From NCBI RefSeq assembly GCF_965363235.1, contig NC_134848.1, forward strand, positions 65,848,681 through 65,912,680: 64,000 nt of DNA, written 5' to 3'. The notes beneath the pieces are model-generated. The model was given only the letters and a program-made list of their open reading frames with translations, made no database searches and was not told the DNA's origin. This document shows, piece after piece, positions 1-10,799 of this stretch; within the stretch, counting starts at the first letter, position 1; each line of letters opens with the position of its first letter. The stretch is from Mytilus galloprovincialis (Eukaryota; Mollusca; Bivalvia; Mytilida; Mytilidae). The position numbers and the translations under genes are program-made.

Positions 1-1146
1 GTTAGCGTAATATCAACCTCCCCTAACCCCGGACAGTGGTATAAAAACAACAAAGGAACGAACTAAAAAGATCAGTGGAAAAAGGTTTAACTCATCAGAT
101 CGACAAAAATACAAGTGGACGTGTCCGGGTACTTGTACATCCCAACAACAAAAAAACACTAGGAACATATCTGAGAGTATGTTTGTGGATCTATATGTAT
201 CTATTTAGAATATACCACGATCCTTGTTAGTAATAAAAAAATGGCATTCTGTAGAAAATAAAAGTATCATATGTAGAAAACTTTTCCGTCTCTATTTTTA
301 ACTCCCCTTTCTAGCAAAGCCCATTCCGCATAGTCAGCTATAAGAGGTCCCGAAATGACTTGCCTCGTTTTATATTTTGCTATCTAAAAACCTACCATGC
401 TTTTAACTTATTGTAAGAACACTTAGTTTTTGATTTAATGAAACAATAACCTTTGCACGCAGCGTCTATATATGTCAATTTCCGGACGATTGTACGAACA
501 TTAGCCTAATTCATGAAACACAATCTAAAGTAAGAACTGAAACTTCTCTATTAAATTTCCTTTCTCTATTTTTGTCTTTTTCTTGTTGGTACTATACCAT
601 GCTCTGTAAACAAATAAAACCATCTGTGATTAATCAAAAACTAACTCTAGAGGACCTTTCAAGTTCATGGTAAATGTAAATTCTCTGTACGACTTATCAC
701 ATGGCCGATTATAAATGATCTTATATAACAATGTCATTGGTCAAACATCGTAGTACACAAGATTAGTCAAATATGACAGAATTTTGTTTTGATATAGGAG
801 GTGGCTACTTACAAGGAAATTTTAATAAAACGTAAAATTTATTAGAATGAAAGTTTAACAGATGACATAAACATCGTTATATCGGTGTCGTAATTGTCCG
901 TTGGTATCTTCTGTGCGGACTTTTACTTGTCGTTCCTTCTTTTTCTTCTGTTTATCATGGCAATATGCCATTTTTTTGGACATTTGGTTTGTAGTTGAGA
1001 CCTTTTTATTGTTGTCCCTTTTTGGTCTAATAAAATGTTATCGGTTAATACTCTAAAACGAAACTTTCGCCTCTAATTAATGACATTTATCACTTATTTT
1101 TTCTTTCAAATTGGGCAGTTTTTCATATATTTTTTTTAATTTCTAG
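1..1146. repeat. Left edge: repeat fragments, presumably inside SHFL copy 1 intron
   Basis: Bases 1-182 match the 3' part of the common mussel repeat that is nearly full-length at 59035-59521; both share AACTCATCAGATCGACA-like and GTGGACGTG blocks. Bases about 310-350 match another stretch of the same repeat (GCATAGTCAGCTATAA). The rest, 360-1146, is AT-rich with no coding exon I can recognise. The 5' exons of the neighbouring SHFL-like gene were looked for here and not found, so they probably lie left of the window. Confidence 0.6.
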
Positions 1147-4100
1147 TGGCAAATTGTTGCAAATAACCACAATTGGAACAACCTTGTGCGACAAGGAATT
1201 ATCCAAAAACAGGAGAGACAGTTTGCATGCGGACCATGTGATAACGTTTGGTGGAGGAAAGTTCCAAGTCGGAAGCTTGTACGTTGTTTTTAGTTGAAAT
1301 GTCTTATGAGGAGCACAGGTTTACTTGTTTTAAGCGTTGAGTACAATTATATTTTCAATTGACATAGCATATTGTCGTGATAGTGTTGTATTTGTGCCAT
1401 AATATTTTCACTTGACTATTGCTAGCGCATAATTTCGTGCTCGTCTTGGACCAAGTAATGGCGGATGTTATAAAAAAACACTTAGGAATTGTGTATGCTT
1501 TTTTAAGGATGATATGGTCGTAATAATATATAAACGGTTAATAATGTTTAACCCAGAAATAAATTACCAACCAAGCAGTCGGAAACCAGGTTGAAATAGA
1601 ACAAAAGAATCGAAGCTCTTTATTAGAGAAGGCGATAAATGTTTACTGTATTGTTTACTATAGTGACAATTTTTTTAAAAGTTAATAGAAACAAACAAAA
1701 CTGCAATTTTCTTCTCAATAACGAGGTGTTTTATTTCAAAAACACCATTTGCATAAGTTTTCAATTTATCTAGTACATAGTTAAGCAGAACAATTAGATA
1801 TCAAGTCGACGACATGGGTATCTTTCAAGTTGGATGACGAAAATGCATAACCTCCGATTTTTTTGAAAAAATTACCACGGGCGGAAAACATGTCAATCTA
1901 ATAGTTCAGTAATTTTCGTGTCTGCCCTTCCATTATGTGTCTAAAGAAAAAAATTCCAAAAAATAGGTACCAATTGTATCGAAAGAGAAAATCGAGTGCA
2001 CCTATTTATGTTAGGGCGTGTTTGAGTTGAGTATTTTGTCTTGATATCGTACAAAGTAAGAATATTTCATACCTCGTCTCGCTTCAGATTGTATCATTTT
2101 TATATATTAAAGCTACAGTTTGACTTTATAACACAAAAAAATAACAGTACTAAAAGATGAAATATATGGGTCAAGTGAAATACCTATCTAATGAGTCACA
2201 AAAAACAGAGAAGGTGTGTTCGAATAGCTATTTTTCTACTGAAAGTACTTGACGACAGTCTTACACGTTGGATGATGAAAATGCATATCTTCGAAAAATT
2301 CTATTTTTTTGTGTGTGATAACTAGGGTTTATAGTCTTCAACCACTAAAAAAATCTAGTCTGCCCTTCCACGAAATATTTAATAAGAATTGTTTTTAATG
2401 TTTATGATTTTTCGAAAATTCCACCTGACAACCGATCAGACAATAGTTTTAAGTTGAATCAATGCAGACAAGATCATTAACTGATGCTCATTTGCTAGTT
2501 GAATCATTTGTCTTTTAAAATATAACTGACATATGAGGATCGTATTGGTGCAATGTGGATAAATTTATCGGTTTCCAAGAGCAAAATTGGTAGCGCGTCA
2601 TCGCTACAATGGCTTCCATTTCTACGATTGTGAAAATGAACTGGCGTAATGGGGATATAATTTTGACGAAGTAGGATCCTGACTGCATGTTGTACTTGTC
2701 AATCCCTTTCTAAGCAAGACTATACCAACAATAAATCAATAGGTAAATGAATTGACAGGCCTTTCTTTTCTCAGTGCAAAATTTAATCATATATTCTTAA
2801 TCTACATGTCATAAAGGATTCGTTATAATATAGTTTGTATTTAGTTTCTCACAGAGGCATCTTAGTAGCGCTTAATACAAAGTTTACATTCAAATGGGAA
2901 TTATGTTTTTCATATGTTTTGTTTGCACACATTTTAATCAAAGTGAGAGGGTTAGCGCTATAAAACCAGGTTTAATCCACCATTTTCTACATTTGAAAAT
3001 GCCTGTACCAAGTCAGGAATATGACAGTTCTTGTCCATTCTTTTTTGATGCGTTTTGTTATTTGATTTTGCCATGTGATTATGGACTTTCCGAATTGATC
3101 TCTAAGTTCAGTATTTTTGTGATTTTACTTTTCACCTTATTCTATATATAAATGTTAATCCTCCGTACATTAAATTTGCATTATGAAAGTCTAAAATGTA
3201 CACGAAATTCATTTTATTATCTAAATTGCTAGCTTTAATATTTTTTAACCAGGTTTGAATATGTATTGAATAGGTATCAAAATGTATGCTGTGTAATATA
3301 AGATATGAAGCTGTACCAAAAGAATATGAATGGGGAAGAGCAAAATATCGTTGTCAATTTTGTGGCAATGTCTTTATGTATGTATATGAGTCAACAAAAT
3401 ATTAGATTTTTTATTTGATTTCCTAGGATTGCAAAATTAAAACAGTAATAGCTAGCTCCATGGTAAATAAGAGAATTTTGAAGATAATACAAACTGACAT
3501 AATCAAACATTAAACTTGATCCACCCACGGAACATCTAGATAAAATATATTTGTATAATCGAGATTAATGTCCAAATATATCTATTAACTCGGTGTTATT
3601 GTAATACAAAGCATTCTGCGATAAAAAAAGGAAAGAAAGCAATGACCTTTAACAATGAATAATTGGTAGTACCTTAACGTATATTGTTTCATTTCTGATT
3701 TCAGAGGATTTGGACAAATGGGAATCGCTTCTAGTTTGTGTTTCAGATGTCAAACTGCTTGTGCTCCATTGGAAATCCTACCAGGACGGAGAACTGAAGG
3801 AACACCATCGAGGAATGTCCATTCATGTCTCTGTCATAATTGTTTTAATCGTGCAGGTATGTTAGAAATAGGAGCAAATTCTTGTTCATTAAGATATATA
3901 GTTTTGTTTCAGAAAACAAGTATAATTAGCATCTTATCAGTGTTCGTCATAACAATCACCTTTACATTATATTACAAATATAAGCATACTCTAAGCAGAC
4001 CTAAATAGACAATGGAAAATAATGAAAACAACATACTATACATTTCATGCCTCCAAAGCTTTTTACTGGATTTACCATCATCAGAAACGCACCGATTCGA

Positions 4101-4727
4101 ATATAAGAAACCCAAGAATGTATAATAGCCTTATTTTTAGTTGGTTAAATACGCTTTATTAATGTCATGCTTCAGAAACACTTTATGACATCACATTCAT
4201 AAGATATGCACAAGCCTAAACATTTGAAAGCTAGGGATTTGATTCAAGGCTGTTATATATGACAATCCATTTAATTGTTGTTATCCATATGTTTAATGTG
4301 TTTGAGCTTTTGATTTTGCCATTTTATCAGGGATTTTCCGTTTTGAATTTTTCTGTGAATTCAGTATTTTTGTGATTTTACTTTTTTTCTCATCAGCAAA
4401 TTCCAAAAAATCAAGACTTTTTTAGTAATTTGTTAATTCGTAAACTTTAAATATGATACAAATCAAATTCTATTTTTAGACCCATATACAGGTATGCCAA
4501 ATCGTGATTGACCTCATTTCGTTTTCTGAGTATATTAAATCTATATTTCAGATGGACCTATTATTGAAGCATCCTGTGTACATCCTCGATCATTGGAAAG
4601 GCAGGTAGTTTATGCTAGCCTTCAACACTACAGCACTGGATCCACAGTTGATACTTTCTTAACACAAGATGACCTGGCGTCCTTGGCTTCAGATTTCGAA
4701 CCAACTTTATCAGATATTGATGAATAA
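1147..4727 (+). CDS. SHFL: SHFL/Shiftless-like zinc protein, copy 1 (5' partial, four exons)
   Basis: Homologue of SHFL (C19orf66/RyDEN/UPF0515), known in vertebrates as an interferon-induced cytoplasmic inhibitor of -1 ribosomal frameshifting. Exons: 1147-1278 (44 codons, opens WQIVANN, includes RQFACGPC and WWRKVP), 3274-3377 (VSKCMLCNIRYEAVP, CQFC), 3705-3856 (GFGQMG, LCFRC, HSCLCHNC), and 4552-4727 (CVHPRS, STGSTVDTFL, acidic tail ending SDIDE then TAA). All introns are GT-AG and the phases join cleanly (0, 2, 1). The Cys pairs match those of human SHFL (FACSSC, CRKC, FHCPKC, CYGC). A polyadenylation signal AATAAA lies at 4752. No break is seen in these exons. N-terminal exons are missing, presumably left of the window. 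Exon lengths equal those of the paralogue at 14607-25912, and by eye roughly 70-80% of residues agree. The residue at the 3377/3705 junction is Ile where copy 2 and human have Arg. Whether the mussel protein inhibits frameshifting is inference. Confidence 0.88.
2892..3150 (+). repeat. Interspersed repeat, family D
   Basis: Intron sequence with landmarks GTGAGAGGGTTAGCGCTATA and AAGTCAGGAATATGACAG. The same family is inverted at 6775-7030 and partial at 4262-4400, 13345-13440, 13805-13975 and 63172-63275. The 85-codon frame across it is not a gene. Confidence 0.7.
4262..4400 (+). repeat. Fragment of repeat family D
   Basis: Shares GTGTTTGAGCTTTTGATTTT and the CAGTATTTTTGTGATTTTAC end with the copy at 2892-3150. 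Lies in the last intron of SHFL copy 1. Confidence 0.55.
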
Positions 4728-4751
4728 TCTAGCAGCAGATCAAAAAAAGAA

Positions 4752-4757
4752 AATAAA
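4752..4757 (+). promoter_or_regulatory. Polyadenylation signal of SHFL copy 1
   Basis: AATAAA 24 bases after the TAA stop, followed by a T-rich tract. Confidence 0.6.
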
Positions 4758-4759
4758 TG

Positions 4760-5400
4760 TTCAAAGCATGTTTTTTCATTTTTTTATTCTTGTGAAAGTA
4801 ACACCGTAGATCATATGATTTATTAAACAACAGGGGCATGTCATATCATTTGACGATTTGACGCGAAAAGCCGGCTTCATGATAATGAAATACATTATAC
4901 AAGGACATCTTACACAATGTGCCTACCTAAACGAATTAGAATATTACAGCTTTTTATTTATTTTTGTGACTCTAAAATCAATCAAAAATTATGTCAGGTG
5001 AATATCATATCAGTTGATTTTATTACAATGATATAGTTTGCATTCCACCCCATCCAAACAGAAATATACATTGCAGCTTTTTCTTTATTCTTATATAGTC
5101 AATGCGTAATAAAATAATACTTTCTATAACCAACGGTGCATATATTTACTCTTAAAAAAATTTAAAAAACAAATGCTGTCATGACCATTAAAAGTTATAC
5201 CCTAACAAAAACATAAATAAAACAAACAAACAAAAACAAAAATCAACAGAGAATATCCCTTAGGATATACAAACAACAAAAAATTGAACCCAATTCAAAA
5301 GTTAAAAGTAAAAAAAACTAAATCATAAAGCATACAAAACCAAAAAAATCAAAAGAGTTAAAATCTAACAAAAACAAAATGTGCGTAGTGCTGAATAAAC
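4760..5400. other. Intergenic, AT-rich, no gene seen
   Basis: A-rich low-complexity DNA (for example AAACAAACAAACAAA near 5220). No exon-like segment or recognisable element apart from the repeat that starts near 5408. Confidence 0.4.
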
Positions 5401-5407
5401 GAGGTAT

Positions 5408-5612
5408 CAAATCCTGTGTCAGAATTCGTCATTTTCGTGGGGTTCGTGTTGTTTATTCTTTAGTTTTCTATGTTGTGTCATGTGTACTATTGTTTTTCTG
5501 TTTGTCTTTTTCATTTTTAGCCATGGCGTTGTCAGTTTGTTTTAGATTTACGAGTTTGACTGTCCCTTTGGTGTCTTTCGTCCCTCTTTTGGTACAATTG
5601 TCAATATATGAT
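5408..5612 (+). repeat. Interspersed repeat, family C
   Basis: Contains GGGGTTCGTGTTGTTTATT and CTTTGGTGTCTTTCGTCCC. Further copies lie at 48447-48647 (+) and 12600-12800 (-). All three carry a long frame encoding GVRVxYxLV, which is a property of the repeat and not a gene. Confidence 0.75.
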
Positions 5613-5696
5613 TAGGAACCAATTGTTGGCACTCACCAGGCAAATCAAAATTACTGTATTATCTTGTCCACTACTAATTTCGGCAAATAATCCGTA

Positions 5697-6305
5697 ATAA
5701 AGGCAACAGTAGTATACCGCTGTTCAAAAATCATTAATCGATAGAAAAAAACAAAATCCGGGTAACAAACTAAAACTGAGAGAATATATGAGAACCACGA
5801 CACAACACTAAGTTACACACACAGAAACGACTAAGCATTAGACAAACTTCGATGAGAATAACAAATATAACATCAAAACTAAATACACGAATTTGGGATA
5901 GAAAAAGTACCGTGACACGTCTTATAATAATGAATTCACACTCAAATATAGGAGGAAACAAACTACACAAAAGAAACACAACGTTAAAATGTAACACACA
6001 CATAAACGAACTATAATATAACAAACGCCATATTATTGACTTGGTGAAGGACATTTTGTTAAAGAAAAAAATGGTGGGTTGAACATTGTTTTGTGGCATG
6101 CCAAACCTCCCACTTTAATGGCAATGTTAAATGTAACATTAAAATTGACAACACAACATTACAGGACTACAATACGAAGAAATAGGAGAACATATTGGAC
6201 AAAGAAACAATCGAGTAATAGCTAACAAAAGGCACCAGATTTAAAATTTAATACGCCAGGAGTGCGTTTCGTCCACACAAGACTTACTAGTGACATCTAT
6301 TCTAG
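5697..6305 (+). repeat. Interspersed repeat, family B, near full length (about 600 bp)
   Basis: Begins GGCAACAGTAGTATACCGC and ends near GTCCACACAAGACTTACTAG. A second near-full copy is at 7606-8180 and a partial one at 21035-21360. The internal block with CTTGGTAC/GGCATGCCAAACCTC is shared. The antisense 109-codon frame at 5770-6099 belongs to the repeat. Confidence 0.75.
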
Positions 6306-6774
6306 TCTTCAAAAGAAACGATACACAAGTTTGATCTCCTATTTATCATAAAAAAAAGGAGAACTGTTGAAATATCCAATGACAAACATTCATTTGCAAA
6401 GCAAATACATTTGATTAAAGAATCTGATAGAATTGGGAAGTTGGAGAATACCGAGTAATTGAACACAGTGGTCAAATTTTTTTGCGGAAAATTATGACAA
6501 ATGTCGGCACCTGATTTCGAAGATGGGAATTAAGTACTCACATATTTGCAAATGTATTAAATTTTTTAAATAGACAATGTTTAAGTTCAAAATTTAAGTT
6601 TAAATACCGATTTTTTTAATTAAAGAGTGAGAAAATAAAAATTCGCCAAAGTTTTTTTTCAGGTATTTGCCTTAATGTTTTGATAAAAAGAAAAACAAAT
6701 GTATAAATATCAGACCGATTGGGCAATTATCAACCTTGGTAATTGGTACTGTGTATCCAATTTCATTATATATG

Positions 6775-7030
6775 AAAAAAAAGGTAAAATCACAAAAATA
6801 CTGAACTTAGAGGAAAATCAATTCGGAAAGTCCATAATCACATGTTCAAATAAAATAACAAAACGTATCAAAAACAAATGGACAAGAACTGTCATATTCC
6901 TGACTTGGTACAGGCATTTTTAAATGTAGAAAATGGTGGATTAAATCTGGTTCTATAGCGCTAACCCTCTCACTTTAATGACAGTCTCATCAAATTCCGT
7001 TATATTTACATTGATGCGTTATATAAACAG
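6775..7030 (-). repeat. Interspersed repeat, family D, inverted copy
   Basis: Carries the reverse complement of the landmarks at 2892-3150: GACTTGGTACAGGCATTTTT and TAGCGCTAACCCTCTCACTT. Confidence 0.7.
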
Positions 7031-7204
7031 ACACAATAAATAAAATAGTCAAAATATGGGTACATCAGTCATCATCGTATAACAATTTTAAAAGGAACCA
7101 TTTAACAGAACACAAAAACATTTATCTACGAACACAATCATTGATTTGAGTGTCTGACGTCAGAAAATTTTATACGTCACATAAATTTGTCGTTCAATGT
7201 ACAT

Positions 7205-7345
7205 ACAAACGATTTTGAAATTTTACATAGGCAATGTTAGCATACACGGTTAAAAAATCAAAAGTATGTTAGAATAAATATCAGAAATAGACCGAGATTT
7301 AAACTAGTCCAAAAGTTATATATAGAATTGATAAGAATACACAAA
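7205..7345 (-). mobile_element. Decayed reverse-transcriptase fragment, same family as 8803-9925
   Basis: The + strand blocks GACCGAGATTTAAA, a GGCAATG stretch and TACACGGTTAAAAAATC match the segment at 9605-9735 of the larger element in the same orientation. Heavily decayed, with no usable frame. Confidence 0.6.
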
Positions 7346-7605
7346 TAGTTAAGTTCACTACGCGATTGAATGATTTTGACTTTTGTGGTTCAACGTATAT
7401 AGTAATTCATAATAGAAATATATCATAATGACATATAATAAAACAATATCATACTGACGGGATCCTTTAAAGTACAGAGTCACGTTATAAGAACGAAAGA
7501 AATACAAAAAGTCGCATATACAAATCAAACCACCAATAAATGAAAGCCAATACAAACACATTGACGAGATGTATAAGTACCGAGTCACGTCAAATGAATA
7601 TCACA

Positions 7606-8180
7606 TAAATAAAGGCAACAGTAGTATACCGCTGTTCAAAACTCATAAATCCATGGACAAAAAACAAAATCGGGGTAACAAACTAAAACCGAGGGAAACG
7701 CATTAAATATAAGAGGAGAACAACGACACAACACCGAAAAACAACACACAAAACACCACGAGAATAACAAATATAACATCAAAACCAAATACAAGTATTT
7801 GGGATAGATAAGTACCGTGTCACGTCTTATCTAAAAAATAAGAGAAAACACAAACGACTCAACGTTAAAATGCAACACACACAGAAACGAACAATATTAT
7901 AACAATGGCCATCTTCCTGACTTGGTACAGGACACTTTTAAAAGGGAATAAAAGTGGTGGGTTGAACCTGGTTTTATGGCATGCCAAACCTCGCACTTTA
8001 ATGACAAAGTTAAATATAACATTGAAATGACAACATAATATTACAGGACTACAATACAAATAAAAAGGAGACCATATTAGACAAAGAAAAGCATGATTAA
8101 TAGATAACAAAAAGCATCAGGTTTAAAATTCAATACGCCAAAAACGCGTCTTGTCCACACAAGACTCAATAGTGACGCAC
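7606..8180 (+). repeat. Interspersed repeat, family B, second near-full copy
   Basis: Same start and end as 5697-6305, including the ACGCGTCTTGTCCACACAAG end module at about 8143-8165. Confidence 0.75.
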
Positions 8181-8478
8181 AGATATAAAAGATCGAAAGT
8201 GAAAAAAGTACAAAGTTGTACAGCACTGAAGATCAAAAATTGAAAAGGTTTTGCCAAATACGGCATTGTTTGTATGCCCGGGATAAGAACATTCTTATTA
8301 TATAGAACAATTCATGCTATTGCAAACAGTAAATTTTATCAAATGAATATGAAAGAGATATACATAATCATGATAACGAAACTGAAGTATTAACTAATTA
8401 CAGAAAACTAAACCCGAATACATAACGCCCAGATATAAAAGATCGAAAGTGAAAAAAGTACAAAGTTGTACAGCACTT
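8172..8478 (+). repeat. Repeat with duplicated 50-bp head
   Basis: A block with AGATATAAAAGATCGAAAGT and GTACAAAGTTGTACAGCACT occurs at 8176-8228 and again at 8430-8477, bracketing about 200 bp of AT-rich DNA. The second copy abuts the inverted repeat at 8477-8708. Confidence 0.65.
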
Positions 8479-8708
8479 ATTAATATAATTTTTACTGTCT
8501 TGTTTCTCATGCTGCATTTCATCTATTGTGATCCATAACACAAGGATCACAAGGAATACAATAGATTGCTCGTTTGTAATAATAAAGAAAAGGCTTTCGA
8601 ATATTATATTGTGTGAATAAAATGACATGCAACATGAAATAGAAAAAAAAAGTGTTATGGATCAATGAAATGCAGCTGCGAAACAAGACAGTAAAAATTA
8701 TATTAATA
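8477..8708. repeat. Foldback enclosing a copy of a TRIM/NHL gene tail
   Basis: The left arm (about 8478-8541) and right arm (about 8652-8708) are inverted copies of about 60 bp sharing ATTAATATAATTTTTACTG and its complement. The enclosed segment, about 8546-8680, is nearly identical to 10658-10785, the C-terminal end and 3' flank of the TRIM/NHL pseudogene. So a gene tail was copied here with part of it inverted. Confidence 0.65.
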
Positions 8709-8802
8709 ATAGAACAAAGACAAATGAAAGAACTATAAAACACGTTGTTAAGATGATAAACAACATAAGTACGCAGAATCTATACATCAAGACCATCGTG
8801 TT

Positions 8803-9925
8803 TTATTTGAGAAGTGATACGGAATATTTATCAACAAGGTCTTGGTACCTTCCGATGAAATTTTTTAGAAAAAGGACGAGACGTTCTTTGACATAACCCT
8901 GGTTCATCAACTTTCTACCCAGACACTGATGACGTTTTACAAAGTCGGAGTAGGAGCTGCAAGCTCTTGAATATCGAATAAGTTGGGAAATATATACCCC
9001 ATATGCAGGTGAAGTTGGTATATTGCTTCTAAGGGGGGGGGGGATTTATAATTTCAAAATTAAAATCGTCTCGTTTGTCATAGATTCTGGTACTGAGATG
9101 ACTGTGCAAGTCAAATTCGAGATATAAGTATAAAAATGAGGCGGAGGAAGCCGTGTCTGTTGTTTCTTTAATCTCTAGTTCTGGGGGATTATATTAATGG
9201 AACCCAATCAGAAAAGTTCGGATTGTTTATGGAAAGAACATCATCAATATATCTGAAAGTAAAATTAAATAATCTGGCTTCTTTGATCCTCTTGTTTTTG
9301 ACAAGTGTTTGGAGGAACTCCAATTCATATGAAAATAAAAAGAGGTCGGCAAGAAGAGGCGCACACTTTGTTCCCATAGGAATACCGACAATTTGTTGGA
9401 AAAGTCTACCTCCAAACTCAACAAATATGTTGTCGATAAGAAACTCCAGCATACTGATCACTTGTTCTTCTGTGTAGCATGTTTTACCTTTTTGTTTGTC
9501 ACTATTAACGAAATATGCCTTATGAAATCCCAAAGTAATACATTTATAGCGTATGCTACCATTTTTATGTTGAAAGGCATTGTGGATTATTTCTTTTAGG
9601 CGATTTTTCAATTTCACATGGGGAATGGTGGTATACAGGGTTGAAAAATCTAAAGTTTTGATGGAACTAATTTCAGAAAAAGACCGAGATTTAAAATTGT
9701 CTAGAAGTTCCTTAGAATTTTTAAGAATCTACATATATGGTTAATACCACTACTATAGTAAACAGTTTCACAGTATTTCTGCAGACCCTCTTTCACTACG
9801 GACAGAATTTTAGTCAATCTAATGGACAATTCTTTAGTGGAACATGAAGATGAGCCAGCAATATACCGTTGTTTGTACGGAATTTTATGAAGCTTTGTTA
9901 TCCAATACAAACAAGATATTTACAA
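8803..9925 (-). mobile_element. Reverse-transcriptase element remnant, probable Penelope-like
   Basis: Read on the minus strand, several frames together cover the palm and thumb of a reverse transcriptase: MYWITKLHKIPYKQRYIAG near 9910, then FGGRLFQQIVGIPMGTKCA, then FRYIDDVLS (catalytic DD) around 9225-9250, then YDKRDDFNFEI, YGVYISQLIRY, and a stop at about 8803. The order matches YIDDVL-type proteins seen in bivalve and cnidarian genomes, which I take to be Penelope-like; the family call is uncertain. No endonuclease domain is visible. At least two frame changes make it inactive. The left end abuts the foldback region, and the right end abuts the TRIM/NHL pseudogene. Confidence 0.7.
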
Positions 9926-9934
9926 TACCTTCAA

Positions 9935-10719
9935 ATACGCATGCTACAGTTTCTCTTAAATTAAAAGAACAATTGAAATCAAACAATGGACTCATTCCAA
10001 TTTTATATGCGGTTGTACATTCTTGCCCGATAATAAAGTATTAATAGGTGAATTTAAATGGTCTCTTCTTTGATCGAATCATTTTTGGTCAATGAACAAG
10101 GTTCAAACAAGAGAGTAAATTTAAATAAGAGAGAAACTCATATATTTGATATAGACAAAGTTTCAAAAAAGACGAAAATACAATTGCGATCTCTACCCGA
10201 AGTAATAGAGTTTTTCTTTAAAATTTGACAAATTCGAAAGTGACAAAAGTACCAGTAAACGGCGAAGCAAGTGGCATTTCATATCACAATGGCACACTTT
10301 ACTGTTGTGTATTCTCAAAAGAAATCATAAGCCTGAACATTAAGGATGAATCAACCAATGCTTTTGATCTCCTTCGGTATAGTCGTGGATCATACTCGTG
10401 CATAGCAATTTATAACGACCATCTTTACTATGTAAAAACCCAGACAAGTATTATGTGTTGTGATATAAAAGGAAACGTGCTATGGTCATTCGAAGACACA
10501 AACATTTTAAAACAACCCCGCGGCATAGTCGTCAATAAAAATGAAAATATATTTGTAGTCGGTGGGCATTCTGAAAATATTGTTGTTATATCAGCTGATG
10601 GTAAAAAATGCAAAGAAGTTCTCAAAAATATCCTAGAGCTTTATCATACGACAAGGAATACAATAGATTGCTCGTTTGTAATAATAAAGAAAAGGCTTTC
10701 GAATATTATATTGTGTGAA
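9935..10719 (+). pseudogene. TRIM-type NHL beta-propeller pseudogene fragment
   Basis: Resembles the C-terminal NHL/beta-propeller half of the expanded bivalve TRIM E3-ligase-like proteins. Visible pieces in order are VSLKLKEQLKSNNG (about 9949-9990), CGCTFLPDNKVLIGEF (about 10009-10056, other frame), then a long frame from 10225 with VNGEASGISYHNGTLYCC, DIKGNVLWSFEDTN, QPRGIVVNKNENIFVVGG and VVISADGKKCKEVLKN. The true end, YPRALSYDKEYNRLLVCNN to EYYIV and a stop at 10719, is in yet another frame. RING, B-box and coiled coil are absent. At least two frame changes and the missing 5' half mark it as a pseudogene. It abuts an antisense retroelement, and its tail is copied at 8546-8680. Confidence 0.75.
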
Positions 10720-10799
10720 TAAAATGACATGCAACATGAAATAGAAAAAAAAAGTGTTATGGATCAATGAAATGCAGCATGAGAAACAAGACACGTAAA

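Noticed and set aside
5379-5615. Hydrophobic 78-residue frame that could look like a membrane peptide
   Set aside because: The same frame occurs in three copies of repeat family C (5408, 12600 inverted, 48447).
5770-6099. 109-residue minus-strand frame
   Set aside because: Lies wholly within repeat family B, and a similar frame recurs in the second copy.
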